Shown: one piece after another, positions 11,117 to 23,142 of the stretch
Layout: the number at the start of each line of letters is the position of its first letter
How positions within the stretch are numbered: position 1 is the stretch's first letter
Assembly: GCA_029204225.1 (NCBI GenBank)
Contig: CM055112.1
Span: forward strand, 22,200,578-22,264,577
From: Diphasiastrum complanatum
Lineage: Eukaryota; Streptophyta; Lycopodiopsida; Lycopodiales; Lycopodiaceae
Direction of reading: 5' to 3'
Length of the DNA: 64,000 nucleotides
Notes under the pieces: generated by a model
What the model was told of the DNA's origin: nothing
Database searches by the model: none
What the model saw: the letters and a program-made list of their open reading frames with translations, nothing else
Translations under genes and position numbers: made by a program

Positions 11117-11597
11117 ATCCCCACACAGTCTCAAGCTCACCAAGCTTCTGTGTGCTAAACTCTCTGCACCAGTGCTTCTCCTTACGTCTTCAACACACCA
11201 TAAACCCCGAATTCTCATAAGACAGTTCTCCCAAAGCTATCTTCAACGACGATGTTGTATTGTGTACACTCCCTGTACGGCTCTGATACCAACTTCGAAT
11301 TTGCTTCGAACAGGAACACAGATCATGCTACACAGTAACACACAAACAAAATACACTCTCCACACCAAGCTCATGTTAGCAACTGTATTTCTCAAAATGA
11401 AATTACACTGTACATATAGTTGTTCACTCAGGCAACCCATGCATGACCCAGGTTGCCGTTGGCGGGACGTGTGTCTCATCGACTTGCCTCGTGGTGAGGC
11501 CAACTGATCCTTATCAAATGATAGGAACCACAGTACAGTAGCATAGTGATTCTAGTTTAATTCTAACTATTTGGGTCAACAATCTTCTCTTGGTTTG
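11117..11597 (-). mobile_element. Fragment of another copia-type element: ~290-bp LTR, PBS, leader
   Basis: Between the two B/C LTRs lies a different LTR (about 11292-11581), starting TGTTGACCCAAATAG on the minus strand. Its far end abuts TGGTATCAGAGCC (11291-11279), an initiator-Met primer-binding site, followed by ~160 bp of leader down to the B LTR. Nothing else of this element is present. It could be a nested insertion remnant or part of a rearrangement joint. Confidence 0.65.
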
Positions 11598-12428
11598 TGT
11601 GCAAAAAGTACAAAAAGGACCAAGAGTGGATCCTAATCTGATTCGCAAGAGGGATTGGTTGTCAGATTACTTGATCTATCAATCTACTTCAGATTAAGAT
11701 CAATCTAGATCAATTCTAGACACAAAATCCTAACAAGAACAATCATTAATTGAAGGTAAGTTTACTTTTTAGTTTCACACATGTGAAACACTGTCTAAGT
11801 ACGGACTCCAACCTGAAAATCAAGTATACATTGATAGAACCTCAAAACAATCAAAACAAATGTAGACAAATGGAGAGAATCACTCAAAATTGCTTCCAAA
11901 ACCAAGATTGGTGTCTCACTATGATTATGGCCAAATGTGGCTCTATATATACAATAAGTGGGAGCTCATGGTACTGATCATCCCTCTGATCCCACATGTG
12001 TGAAGGTGCTTTGTCATATGATGATTCACCATGCAAAACTGACACTTGGACAAAACCTTCTATTTGGGCACTTTTGGTCCATTTTCCTTCTATATGGAGA
12101 TCTACTTGGAAATCTTCTAGAAGTCAAAATTCGCCTACTTCAGCTTATTCCACACATGTGAGCTGTCCTCTACACATAGGATATGGCACCTAACCAAAGG
12201 ATGTGGCTCATGCAATCCATAGATTGATGCCATGTGTCATATGTCTAGAAAACTAGTTTTTGGCCATTTTAGCCACTAGAACTTGAATTAAATCATATGT
12301 ACAACATATATGATTATGGTACATGACAAGTACACTAGTTTCACACGTGCAAACAAGCTCCACACATGTGTGTTTATCTATATACAAGATTTCTGGCCTC
12401 TACCAAGCTTATTTTTGCATTTTTCACA
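11598..12428 (-). mobile_element. LTR of element C (3' LTR), ~831 bp
   Basis: Same family and nearly the same length as the LTR at 10284-11116. On the minus strand it follows a polypurine tract, so it is a 3' LTR. The B palindrome is present with one changed base (GTTTCACACATGTGAAAC at about 11772). Confidence 0.88.
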
Positions 12429-12446
12429 CTCCTCCTCAAAAATCTA
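12429..12446 (-). other. Polypurine tract of element C
   Basis: On the minus strand, GATTTTTGAGGAGGAG lies directly before the LTR start, the normal plus-strand primer of an LTR retrotransposon. Confidence 0.75.
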
Positions 12447-12554
12447 GCTTGATGGAAAACATGATGATCTTGAACTTGACTCCATGGTCTGAATTGGTCT
12501 TTGCTGGTTCAAAAGGTGTGAAGATCAGCCAATGAGCTTGATGTTGATCAGAAA

Positions 12555-14078
12555 TCACCATATCCATGATAGTGCTTCTTTGATGTTGACATCTTTGATG
12601 AGCTTGAGAGCTTTGCACCATCTTAGCACCTCCAAAATTGATTCCTTCCAATTTTCATGTAGATGCTTGACCTTGAGGCTTGCTCCTTCTTCATGGTCAT
12701 GCTTCTTTATGAGAAAATAAAGATTTCTTCTTGATTTATTAGGATCACAAAGATGTAACATCATGTTACCATGATCTAGAGAATTAGACTCATCCAAATT
12801 GGCAAGACTATGCATGCTATAATAACAAAGTGTTTGCATCATATCTTCATGCTTGTTTACCATGCTAATCTCAGATCCAATGAGGCTAAATACTTCATTA
12901 TGGAGATAAGTGTCTTTAGAAAATGATTCACTTACTCTCATAAAGAGTTTACAATTTGCCTCAATACAAATTTTCAAACTATGAGTGAACAAATCACTTT
13001 TGCTCTTACATGACTTAAGAGCATACATTTGATGAAATAACCATTTGCTTTCTAATTGATTTAAAATCAATTTCAACATTTTCAGAACATCGTCTATGTT
13101 CTCAGGAGAGACTTCATACTCAACTAATATGGCTTCACTCCAATTTTGAGATGCAATGATCTCACTAAAGCAAATTGATTTATCAAATGACATAAGAGAA
13201 GTAAGTATGTGATGTATACCACATGAGATATGCTCCTCTTTCCCTTGAAATGTGAGCCACATGGACTCCACCATATTTCTTGAGTTTCTTTTTGGAATCA
13301 CAATTTGAGAAGGTCTCTCCTCCTCAATCCTTGGCACACTTGAACCTTGAGAAGACTCCTTAAGATCCTTTTCATGGTGCTCCTTTTTGATGGAAATCCG
13401 AGACCTCCATGTCTCATAATGATCACAACAAGTATGACCATTCAATATGCACTTCCTATGATTATCAAGATTACTTATGCTAGAAACATAAGTCCAAAAA
13501 TCACCACAACTTGGCATGATTTTTCCAATATTGAAATCAAAAGGTATTTCCATCTCAATAAGGCTAACTACTTGCTTATGGATATAAGTGTCCACTTTGG
13601 ATGCTTCACTTATTCTCATAAGAAGTTTACAACTTGCCTTTAAGATTGAAAACTTACAATTTTCATCTTTATGAATGAACACATCATTCATGATCTTATT
13701 GAAACCAAAAGATCCTGCATTATGAAGACATTTCCATTTTATTGACTTCATATCTAATGTAAGTTTACAATAAAAACATGCTTTGCTATACTTTAAGGCA
13801 TCACACTCAACGAGTATTGCCTTAATCCACTTTTGAGATACAAAAATCTCTTCAAAGCATAATGGTTTTTCATAAGTTGACATGAGAGCATAAATGAAAC
13901 TATTTTCATTTTGTGATTGCTCCTTATTCTTGATTGATTTCTCTTGGATAATAACAATAAGTTTGAACTTGTCCAAAGTTCCAAGCAAACTACTCTCCAA
14001 GGACATAAAATAAATCCAAGTTACTTTCATGAAAGTGACATCTATCTTTGCATCTTGAACCAAACAATGCACTTCCAA
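12555..14078 (-). CDS. Retroelement C ORF: two tandem copies of an unknown domain
   Basis: An open frame of 507 codons, ending ~110 bp before the polypurine tract. I do not recognise a function. It consists of two homologous halves. Landmarks of half 1 (residues ~35-255): LMSTYEKPLCFEEIFVSQKW, then ASCKLLMRISEASKVDTYIH, then SNLDNHRK. Half 2 (residues ~280-480) has LMSFDKSICFSEIIASQNW, EANCKLFMRVSESFSKDTYLH and ANLDESNS. The spacing agrees, so this is an internal duplication. There is no catalytic motif, signal peptide or clear membrane segment. Coding sequence homologous to the B ORF extends upstream to about 14170, where it meets element A. It could be a gag-derived or accessory protein of a non-autonomous element. 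Confidence 0.65.
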   Translation of the reverse strand: MEVHCLVQDAKIDVTFMKVTWIYFMSLESSLLGTLDKFKLIVIIQEKSIKNKEQSQNENSFIYALMSTYEKPLCFEEIFVSQKWIKAILVECDALKYSKACFYCKLTLDMKSIKWKCLHNAGSFGFNKIMNDVFIHKDENCKFSILKASCKLLMRISEASKVDTYIHKQVVSLIEMEIPFDFNIGKIMPSCGDFWTYVSSISNLDNHRKCILNGHTCCDHYETWRSRISIKKEHHEKDLKESSQGSSVPRIEEERPSQIVIPKRNSRNMVESMWLTFQGKEEHISCGIHHILTSLMSFDKSICFSEIIASQNWSEAILVEYEVSPENIDDVLKMLKLILNQLESKWLFHQMYALKSCKSKSDLFTHSLKICIEANCKLFMRVSESFSKDTYLHNEVFSLIGSEISMVNKHEDMMQTLCYYSMHSLANLDESNSLDHGNMMLHLCDPNKSRRNLYFLIKKHDHEEGASLKVKHLHENWKESILEVLRWCKALKLIKDVNIKEALSWIW

Positions 14079-14169
14079 ATGAAAAATTTCAAAAGCTTTG
14101 ACATGTGTTGTGATGGACTCTTGGAGACAAATCTTGCAAGTCCTTGTGAGACTCCAAAAATAATCTCAC

Positions 14170-14218
14170 AAACATAAGTTCCCTATATCTAACATAGATA
14201 ATCTTTCTCAATTCTTCA
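14170..14218 (-). mobile_element. First ~49 bp of copia A 3' LTR, then breakpoint
   Basis: On the minus strand TGAAGAATTGAGAAAG... matches the start of the full LTR at 19716 for about 49 bp, then switches to element C sequence. Just upstream (14219-14235) is the polypurine tract TTTTTTAGGAGGAG, confirming this as the 3' LTR start. The remaining ~685 bp of LTR are missing. Confidence 0.8.
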
Positions 14219-14238
14219 CACTCCTCCTAAAAAATTAT

Positions 14239-16356
14239 CTATGAAGATTTGAGCATTGATCTTGATATAACTCCAAGATTAGATCTATGCTTGATGAAAG
14301 CACTTTTGCACAAAGGCTTGGTGAGTAGATCGGCAATACAAGAGGACGCGTTGACATGCTCCAAATAGATTTCTCCTCCAATAAGCTTTTCTCTCACAAA
14401 CTGGTGTGCCACTTCTATGTGCTTGCTTCTTGCATGAAATATGGGATTATTGGCAAGATCTTGGGCCGAGATGTTATCACACTTGATCATTGGTAGATCA
14501 TCCTCCTTGATGCACTTTAGCTCCATTAATAACCTCTTGATCCAAAGCACTTCTTTGGTAGTTGTAGCGAGTGCTTTGTACTCGGCCTCACATGAAGAGA
14601 GAGATATAGTATCTTGCTTTTTGGAAAGCCAAGATATTAGATTGCCTCCAAGAAAGATAGTGTATGCACTAATAGACTTTCGATCCATCTTGTCACTTGC
14701 AAAGTCTGAATCCGAGTAGCCAATAATGGATAGATCTTCACTTTTATAGAGTAGACCATAATCACAAGATGAAGATACATATCTTAGAATCCTCTTGGCC
14801 ATCTTCCAATGATGGATCTTAGGATCTTGCATAAATTGACTCAATTTGTGCACACAAAAACTAAGATCGGGCCTAGTAATGGTAAGCCAAATCAAGGAGC
14901 CTACAAGACTCCTAAAAAGTGTGATGTCCTCAAAGGATCTTTCATCACCTTTATTAGGATCTTTTACAATTTGCTCCATTGGAGTATCTATGCTCTTAGA
15001 ATTTTCCATATGGAATTTTTTCAACATAGAGTGAGCATATCTAGATTGGCATATAAAGACATGATTTTCATAAAAATCAATTTCTAGGCCTAGGATGTAA
15101 TGCATCTCTCCTAGATCTTGCATTTTAAACTCACATCCAAGTGCTAGCTTGGTTTCATCAACTAGCTTGATACAACTTCCACAAAGAATAATGTCATCAA
15201 CATAAATTAGAAGAATGACAATATTGCTATCAACAAACTTTAGATACATGGAAGGATCATAGTCACTAAGAGTAAATCCTAGTGAGATAAGAAAAGAGTT
15301 AAGTCTTGAATACCATGATCTTGGTGCTTGCTTGAGTCCATAAAGACTTTTGAAGAGCAAGCACACTTTGGACTCATCCTTGATGAATCCTTGAGGTTGT
15401 TCCATATAGATCTCCTCCTCAATATAACCATTTAGAAAAGCATTGGATACATCTAATTGGAACACCTTCCACTTGAAAAAACAAGCAAGAGAAATAAGAA
15501 TTCTTATTGTCACCATCTTTGCAATGGGTGCAAAGGTCTCCTCATAATCAAGACCATGGATTTGAGCAAATCCTTTGGCACATAGTCTTGCTTTATGCTT
15601 GTTGATGGTGCCATCATGATTGAACTTGATCCGAAATACCCACTTGCAACCAATCACATGCTTGTTGGATGGAGGATCCACATGCTCCCAAGTATTGTTG
15701 GTGATCAATGCATCATACTCTTGCTTCATGGCATCATACCACTCCTTGGTATTGAGTGCCTCTTGTACATTCTTTGGCTCTTCATGAGAGACATAAAAAA
15801 CATAATTAGTGGAATCAAGATCCACTTGTTTGCCTTTGTCAACATATGAGAGCCTCTTAGGCTCGGATCTATCTCTCATGGATCTTCTTGGTGAAAAAAT
15901 CCGAGGAGAGTCTTCTTCAAATCTCGACCCCATCACATCATGATTGTCTTCAAAATCAATAATTGATGATGCATCCATAGATTTCTTGATCTCGGCCTCT
16001 TCAAATGGTGAGTGTTGATCTTCATGAAAGACAACATCTCTACTTTCAAAAACTTGAGAATTAGAGAGTATAAAGACTCTATAGGCCTTCTTGGTGGATG
16101 AGTATCCAACCATGATCCCTTTGCATGCACTAGGATCTTCCTTCTTCCTTGTTTCCAAGGGAATATGGACAAAGCATAAGCATCCAAAAACTCTAAGGTG
16201 ATCAACCTTAGGCTTCTTCAAAAATAAGATTTCATATGGTGACTTTCCTCCAAGAGATATATGTGGGAGCCTATTGCAAAGATAATTTGCACAATTAATG
16301 GCTTCTCCCCAAAAATCTTTGGGCAAGGATGCCTCAATCTCATAGATTTTGCACAT
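14239..16356 (-). pseudogene. Ty1/copia A pol: integrase end, reverse transcriptase, RNase H
   Basis: A 705-codon open frame, the second part of the element's polyprotein. It opens with the integrase C-terminal region (FWGEAINCANYLCNRLP, then VFGCLCFVHIP), followed by reverse transcriptase with WVFRIKFN, VFQLDVSNAFLNG, SLYGLKQAPRSWY and the catalytic LIYVDDIIL. RNase H has GYSDSDFAS, ISLSSCEAEYKAL and HARSKHIEV, and the frame ends 20 bp before the polypurine tract. All hallmark residues look intact. It is out of frame with the upstream part (overlap 16218-16356), so a single indel near 16350 splits the polyprotein. This is the best-preserved element in the window. Confidence 0.93.
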
Positions 16357-18245
16357 TCACATAGAGATCTATTCTTTCTCTCGGCCACTTTATTTTGAGA
16401 TGGAGAGTAGGCACAAGAAAACTTTCTTTTAAGGCCTTCAAGCTCACAAAAATCTTGAAATTTATTGGAGATATATTCACCACCTCCATCACTTCTAAGA
16501 GCTTTAATCTTGAATGAGAATTGCTTCTCTACATAAGCTTTGAAAATAAGGAAATGATCAAACACCATAGATTTTGAAGCAAGAAGATATATCCAAGTGA
16601 ATTTTGTGTAATCATCAATGAACGTAACAAAACAAGTGGCTCCTCCCTTGCTTGTAGTTGATGAGAAATGCACATCCGAGTGGATTAACTCCAAAGGATG
16701 CTTGCTTTTGATAGAAGATCTTGTAAATGGCTTTTTGTGAGATTTAGCAATAGCACAAGCTTCACAAGGCTTGATCTTCTTGGAGAGTGACTTTGGCAAG
16801 CCAATAGCTTTGGCTCCTTTGATCATAGAGAGCATGGATTTGTAGTTGGGATGTCCCAACCTCCTATGCCATAATTCCACCATACAGAGCTTGTTCACAA
16901 GAGCAACATTACAAGCATTCACATACTCATTTGGATCTAGTTTATAGATGCCACCAAATCTAGATCCTAATGCAAGTATCTCATCATTCTTCTTGATAGT
17001 GCAAGTATCAACATTGAATTTTACATCAAGGCCATTATCAAGCAATTGGCCAACACTAATAAGATTCTTGGTAAGCTTAGGTACATAAAGAACTCTAGAG
17101 AGAGAAAGAACTTTAGAGGATGCAAGCTTCAAGGGAATGTTCCCTATGCCTTCAATAGGACATTCAAAATCATTTGTAGTGTATATTGATTTCTTGACTC
17201 CATCATAAGGTGCAATAGAAGAGAAAGAGTCCTTGGAGCTACATATATGTGAAGAGGCTCCACTATCAATATACCATAGGCCGTCCTTCTTGAAAGAGGT
17301 AGATGAGAAACTAGAGACCATAAGAGATCCCTCTCCATCACTTGCAATAGTGTCTTCCTTCTCATTGGTAATATTGGCTTGCTTGAGTTGATTTTTCTTT
17401 TTGAAGCAATTGGTGGCATAATGACCTTTCTTGCCACAATAAAAGCACTTGATCTTCTTCTTCTTGAGCTTGGATGATGAAGCATTTGAGGAATCATCTT
17501 CCTCCTCATCTTTGTCTTTGGATTTGACTTTGTCCTTGCTTGAGGATTGTTGATGTTGGTTCTTGCTCCTCCCTTTGTGCTTATCCTTGGCAAAGAGAGC
17601 TTTGCCATCATTATGAGTGACAGAAAGCTTGTCCATCCTCAAGAGCTTGTACTCTTGTCTTGATTCTTCTGAAATCAGCACACTTTGGAGAGCCTCCAAA
17701 CTTGGCAGCTCCTCCTTAATGGCATAGGATTGGACAAGGTTATCAAATTCACTTCTCAAGCCATTGAGAATGACTTGAACTAGCTCATTTTGATTGATGG
17801 AATCACCAATGCAAGAAAGCTCTCTATGAATATCTTTTACTCTCAAAACATAACTAGATGCACTCTCATCACTCTTTTGGCTACTTTGAAAGATTTGATT
17901 CCTAAGAGTGAGAAGCCTAGAGGTATTCTTAGCCTCATAGATAGTCTTGAGACAATCCCAAGCTTCTTTGGCTGTTGTAGAAGTACCTATCTCCCTCAAT
18001 ATCTCATTAGAGACATTCATCTTAATGTAGTGGAGAGCCTTCCTAGCTCTCTTTTTGTATTTTTAAACCTCTTGAAGAACTTGTGGTTCTTCTTCAAGGC
18101 CAAGAACTATGTCCATCACGTCTTGAAGGATCAATATGGACTCCATCCACATTTTCCAAATTGAATAATTTGAAGTGGTCAATCTTTCACTTGGTTCCAA
18201 CAAGGATGAACCCATTGAAGACATTTTGAAGTGAAGAAAACTCAA
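16218..18245 (-). pseudogene. Ty1/copia A gag-protease-integrase
   Basis: First part of the polyprotein. Gag starts at 18245 or, more typically for the family, at the internal Met of MSSMGSSLLEPSERL; TTSNYSIWKMWME is the N-terminal gag signature. A TAA at about 18063-18061 stops gag after ~60 codons. The following 600-codon frame has gag helices, zinc knuckle CFYCGKKGHYATNC (about residue 190), protease WYIDSGASSHIC (about 250), integrase zinc finger LWHRRLGHPNYKS...CEACAIAKSH (about 380-425) and core residues in LIHSDV and RSDGGGEYIS. The frame is lost near the end of the core (about 16350). One nonsense codon and one frameshift are the only clear lesions. Confidence 0.92.
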
Positions 18246-18969
18246 ATGATGAACAATAAATGTTGTTACACACTTTCAATAGGATCCAATTATTGAGTAC
18301 TATCTCCTCCTATGAAAGATCTTGCAACTATTTGTGAATTGATTCTCACTAGCTACTCAAATCTCTCTAAAACAAGATCTATTTCACATCAAATGATGGA
18401 GTATAGGCAAAGTTAGGATCTAACACTCTTAGCACGTGTGAAATACACTAAGAAACCAAATTTGACTCAAATACAATGATATTGCATGAAACAAAATGGC
18501 TAAGATCTCAAAACAGTGCCTAGATCACATATAGATGAGATTGGCAAGCATACAACTATGATTTTGGATCAACCAAACAATCTCTTGACCAAAACAAATG
18601 TGTTCACCCAGGTCTAGGTGCCCTACCTAACCCTCTTCAAAAGCTTATAACTTTTGATTGGCTCAACCAAATGGAATGAAACTGATTGCAACAGAAACTA
18701 GACAAAAATAGCTTCAAAACAAGCTATCAAGCAAGATAAATGGATCAAACATGAGAGAGAACTTCCAAACTGAAATTGGATGTTCCTCACACGTGTCTGA
18801 GCACCTGATTCCATATAGTACCAAGTCAGACCCAATCAATGTCCTTTTGACATCTTTTGATCCAAGATTGAACAAGATAGCTAGGAAAATGGGCCTTGAC
18901 AGCTTCTAGCTCAAGATCGATGAAAATTTTTTCACTTAGATGGATCAAAATGCATGGTAACCTTAGGTA
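18246..18969 (-). mobile_element. Copia A untranslated leader
   Basis: About 0.7 kb between gag and the primer-binding site with no long frame. AGCACGTGTGAAATA (near 18430) and CTCACACGTGTCTG (near 18788) are CACGTG-core words like those in nearby LTRs. Confidence 0.7.
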
Positions 18970-18982
18970 GGCTTTGATACCA
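18970..18982 (-). other. Primer-binding site of copia A
   Basis: GGCTTTGATACCA on the plus strand gives TGGTATCAAAGCC on the minus strand, one base off the standard initiator-Met site, abutting the LTR. Confidence 0.85.
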
Positions 18983-19716
18983 TGTTGAATTTCACACGTG
19001 TGGACTGTCCACTACATGTACTTGTGATCTCCTAAGGTGTGTAGATGCACCAAGATCAATACTAGATTGAGATTCAAGATCAATCTTAGATCCTATGGCA
19101 AAAACACACTACTACATGCATTCAATCACTTCCAACTCTCACTCACACGTGTGGGAAGTATTAAAAAACCAATCTAAGTAAAAACAAGCTGCTCTCCTTG
19201 GGTAGAGAGAGAAAATGCATCATGAGCTCTCGGGTAGAGAGAGAAAGCTAGAAATCCAATAACTCACAAAATCCATGAAATCACCAAATCAATTAATTCA
19301 AAATGAGGAGTACAATGATACTAGTAGGTCCACGAGCTACCACTATGCTTATCTATGATTGGACCACATTTTGTCACCTCTTAATCCTATGGGATCATTG
19401 ATCCATGCACCTCTTAATTCTATTGGACTATATTCAAGCACACCTCAATTTCCTATTGGACCTCACAAGGTTCCACCTCTTAATCCTATTGGACCTCTTG
19501 GAATTCATCAAACAAAAACTTTACACTTGTCTACACTCTAATTGGCACGTGTTTAGCCTCTTACTCTATTTTGGCTCAATAGTGGCATTACAAGTGGAAA
19601 TGCATAATTTGCCATCTATGCCAAATTTATTCCTATCAACATCCTACACCTAGATGCTTGATGTAAAAAACATAAGACCCCTATATCTAACATAGATAAT
19701 CTTTTTCAATTCTTCA
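18983..19716 (-). mobile_element. Copia A 5' LTR, ~734 bp
   Basis: Plus-strand ends TGTTGAATTT...TTCTTCA. On the minus strand it begins with the same ~49 bp as 14218-14170. It contains TTCACACGTGTGG near 18991 and CTCACACGTGTGGG near 19142. Repeated 'CCTCTTAATCCTATTGGACC'-like words occupy about 19375-19500. Confidence 0.85.
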
Positions 19717-20280
19717 AATGTTTCACATTGAAGGAATTATTAGAAGCTAATAGAAAATGTCAAAAAAATACATTCTACATAGTCACTTACTTTTGGCAAT
19801 AAGAAACTATGAAAACTTTTGTCTCTGAAGTTGTGCAAAGAAGATACCTAGCCGCTTCGGTGTGGCTATCAAGAATGTGTGCAAAAAAAGTCAACACAAC
19901 ACCAATGTCTTTGTCGGTATCTGCATCTATTTACAAAATACATCTGACTGGTCTCCACAATTGGGTCTGATATATCTATTGTCTTCTCTTTCAAGGCATT
20001 ACAAAAGTAATTATTTATATGATTTACATAATTAATGGCATTTATACAAATTGGCCTCCCAACCTATCTATCTTCCGGACAACATACTCATCAAAAATTA
20101 TATATCTCTCAGAATCCAAAAATGAGTCTTTAGGATCTACAACAAATCTAATAAACAACTCATTGTCAAATTATCACCTATCAAGCTTTTATCTATATCT
20201 GATATTATTTTATCTACAATAGTCAATAAAGTTCATGTCGTCCTCATGAGAAATGGGAATCGACAAAACCGAGGAGCTGC
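19717..20280 (-). other. Possible decayed coding sequence, unassigned
   Basis: On the minus strand short stretches look protein-like (for example DIGVVLTFFAHILDSHTEAARYL at about 19930-19840 — quoted in two parts: DIGVVLTFFAHIL and DSHTEAARYL — and RFVVDPKDSFLDSERY at about 20140-20090), but stops interrupt them and I do not recognise the family. Confidence 0.3.
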
Positions 20281-20589
20281 TAGAAAAGTAGATAGTTGTG
20301 GTGGGTGGAGAAGAACGTCGTCCTAGCCGAAGCATGGGATATAGGAGCAGGGGAAGGTGGCTGGCTTGCACTAATAATAACTCTTTTTCTAGACCTCAAA
20401 GGTTTGGCTTATTTTCTCCTTATTTCATGCATGGACCCTCTCTTTGTCGGTGGTGGCCTAATGGTAAAACCACTACTAAAACCATGGTCATATTTATTCC
20501 TCAGCCTCATGACAAGGTTGATGTCTGGCGACATAAGCGTAACTATCTTGGCATAAATTGTGTAGAGAGTTGAGTCCTCAAAAACCTTT

Positions 20590-21115
20590 ATTTGGAAGAA
20601 GACTTATCTTAGCCAGCAGACATATCTAAAGGCATTTTAGAAATTTAATATGTCTGATTGCAAACCAATTGATACATCAATGGATTCAAGTATAGTACTG
20701 ACTAAACCTACTTGTGCTAATTCTAATAGTGAAGTACTCGACTTAGCGAAGTGCCCTTATCATTCACTTATAGGATCTTTGATGTATGTAATGTTCTGTA
20801 CTAGACCAGATTTAGCATACATTGTTAGCACGTTAAGTCTTTTAATGTCCAATCCTAGGATCTCTCATTGGAAAGCATTAAAGAGAGTGATGAGATATAT
20901 TCAGAGAAGTTTAGATCACATTTTGTGTTATGATAAAAATGCCATCAACCCACTCGTCCCACGAGGCTCTCCAATTCAGATTGGGGAGAAACAGTCTCTA
21001 CTAGAAAATCTACCTCCAGGTGTTGTTTCTATTTGGCAAGGGGACCGATTCTCAAGGAAGCAGAAATCAGCTACGCTTTCTTCAACCGAGACAGAGTACA
21101 TCCACAATAACATGT
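20590..21115 (+). pseudogene. Ty1/copia reverse transcriptase C-terminus and RNase H fragment
   Basis: The frame at 20650-21129 carries the familiar copia end-of-RT block: CPYHSLIGSLMYVMFCTRPDLAY, then SHWKALKRVMRYI, the WKA-KR-LRY motif (quoted in parts; positions 20755-20900). RNase H is damaged: the D-containing YSDADW block is replaced by unrelated sequence, and only KSATLSSTETEY of the LSS-EAEY motif is left before a stop. Upstream, 20297-20573 has an open frame with no recognisable motif. The fragment ends near palindromic sequence and the GA microsatellites. Confidence 0.8.
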
Positions 21116-21174
21116 CATGCAGATTCTGATGTACACGTCTGAGTTATTTTCAAAAATTTCATAATTCGTCGCAA

Positions 21175-21389
21175 TCTGACATGTCAGAATACGACGTCCA
21201 AGTAAAAAATTCGAAAATCAGAGTCTGGGGATTGGAAAATATGGGTGGCAAATAGTTTTTGAAAGGCACGTTGGAATTCGACATGTCAGATTCTGACAAT
21301 CGAACATGGATATAACCTGGCATGTTTTTTCAAAAAGAAAAAAAAACGTGTAATCCGATGTGGACGTCAGAATCCGACGTCCACGTCGG
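21175..21389. repeat. Cluster of palindromes
   Basis: TCTGACATGTCAGA at 21175-21188 is a perfect 14-bp palindrome. GACATGTC recurs near 21280. At 21355-21389 an inverted repeat has arms CCGATGTGGACGTC and GACGTCCACGTCGG (13 of 14 pair) around a 7-base loop. Words of the TC(T/C)GAC(A/G)T type recur through the block. Confidence 0.75.
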
Positions 21390-21449
21390 CAATCTGAAAG
21401 CCTATCCACGACATCTAGGACCTGTTGTCCGGGCCTGAGTGGGCACGGA

Positions 21450-21593
<144 letters not shown>

Positions 21594-21650
21594 GGGGGGG
21601 AGAGAAGAGGGAATAAGTGTTTATGTGTTGTGTCTTGCATTTGAATTTAA

Positions 21651-22552
<902 letters not shown>

Positions 22553-22930
22553 TCATAAATTTTCGCTCATCTCTCTTTGATGATGTGAGCTACTCTCATC
22601 TTCAATCTCCTCTTCTTCTAATTCTATCTCATCCAAACATGAGGGCCTCAAATTACCCCCAATTTGGTCTTCTATGATTGTAGGAATCTCATCATTTCCA
22701 TTTGTACCTTCTTCTCCCATCATTTCGACATCATTTGGAGTTTGGATGAGTGGTTCAAGTTCTTCCAAAACGTCGCCAAAATTGGGTGGCGGTTCGTCGT
22801 GTGTATCCAATTCAACAATATCTTTTCCTTCAAACACACGTCATTTTCTTGCATTAAGTTGGATAACATACCACCATCTTGGGACTATTCGATCTGGATG
22901 GAATATAATCTGCCAAATAATTAAAAAAAA
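22553..22930 (-). pseudogene. CACTA transposase C-terminal remnant
   Basis: On the minus strand a frame reads QIIFHPDRIVPRWWYVIQL at about 22920-22865, resembling the QVFYV-DP---W-VV segment of the C-terminal DUF4216 part of CACTA TNP2 transposases. After one stop an acidic tail continues (FEGKDIVELDTHDEPPPNF onward, 22837-22553), as in many TNP2 C-termini. Only the tail of the protein is present. The call rests on a short resemblance plus the acidic tail, so it is weaker than the other CACTA pieces. Confidence 0.5.
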
Positions 22931-23142
22931 TTAAGTTAGTCTTAAAAGATTGATACATAAATAATTGGATTGCGAATATTAATGACAAAAAAATTTACAA
23001 ATCTGGCAAGTACACGAGATATGCCAGACAAATGCAACTAAAGATCCTCGGAAGAGTGGTCGGAATGGCCACTACTATACTGTTCCTAATAGATCCGCCC
23101 ACTTTGACCCCTTCCAAATTGCACAATCAAGGAGAAGACAAG

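Noticed and set aside
11097-11507. 136-codon plus-strand open frame
   Set aside because: It lies antisense across an LTR, PBS and leader with no protein motif.
14441-15849. Several plus-strand open frames of 60-92 codons
   Set aside because: They are antisense shadows of the well-supported copia A pol frame.
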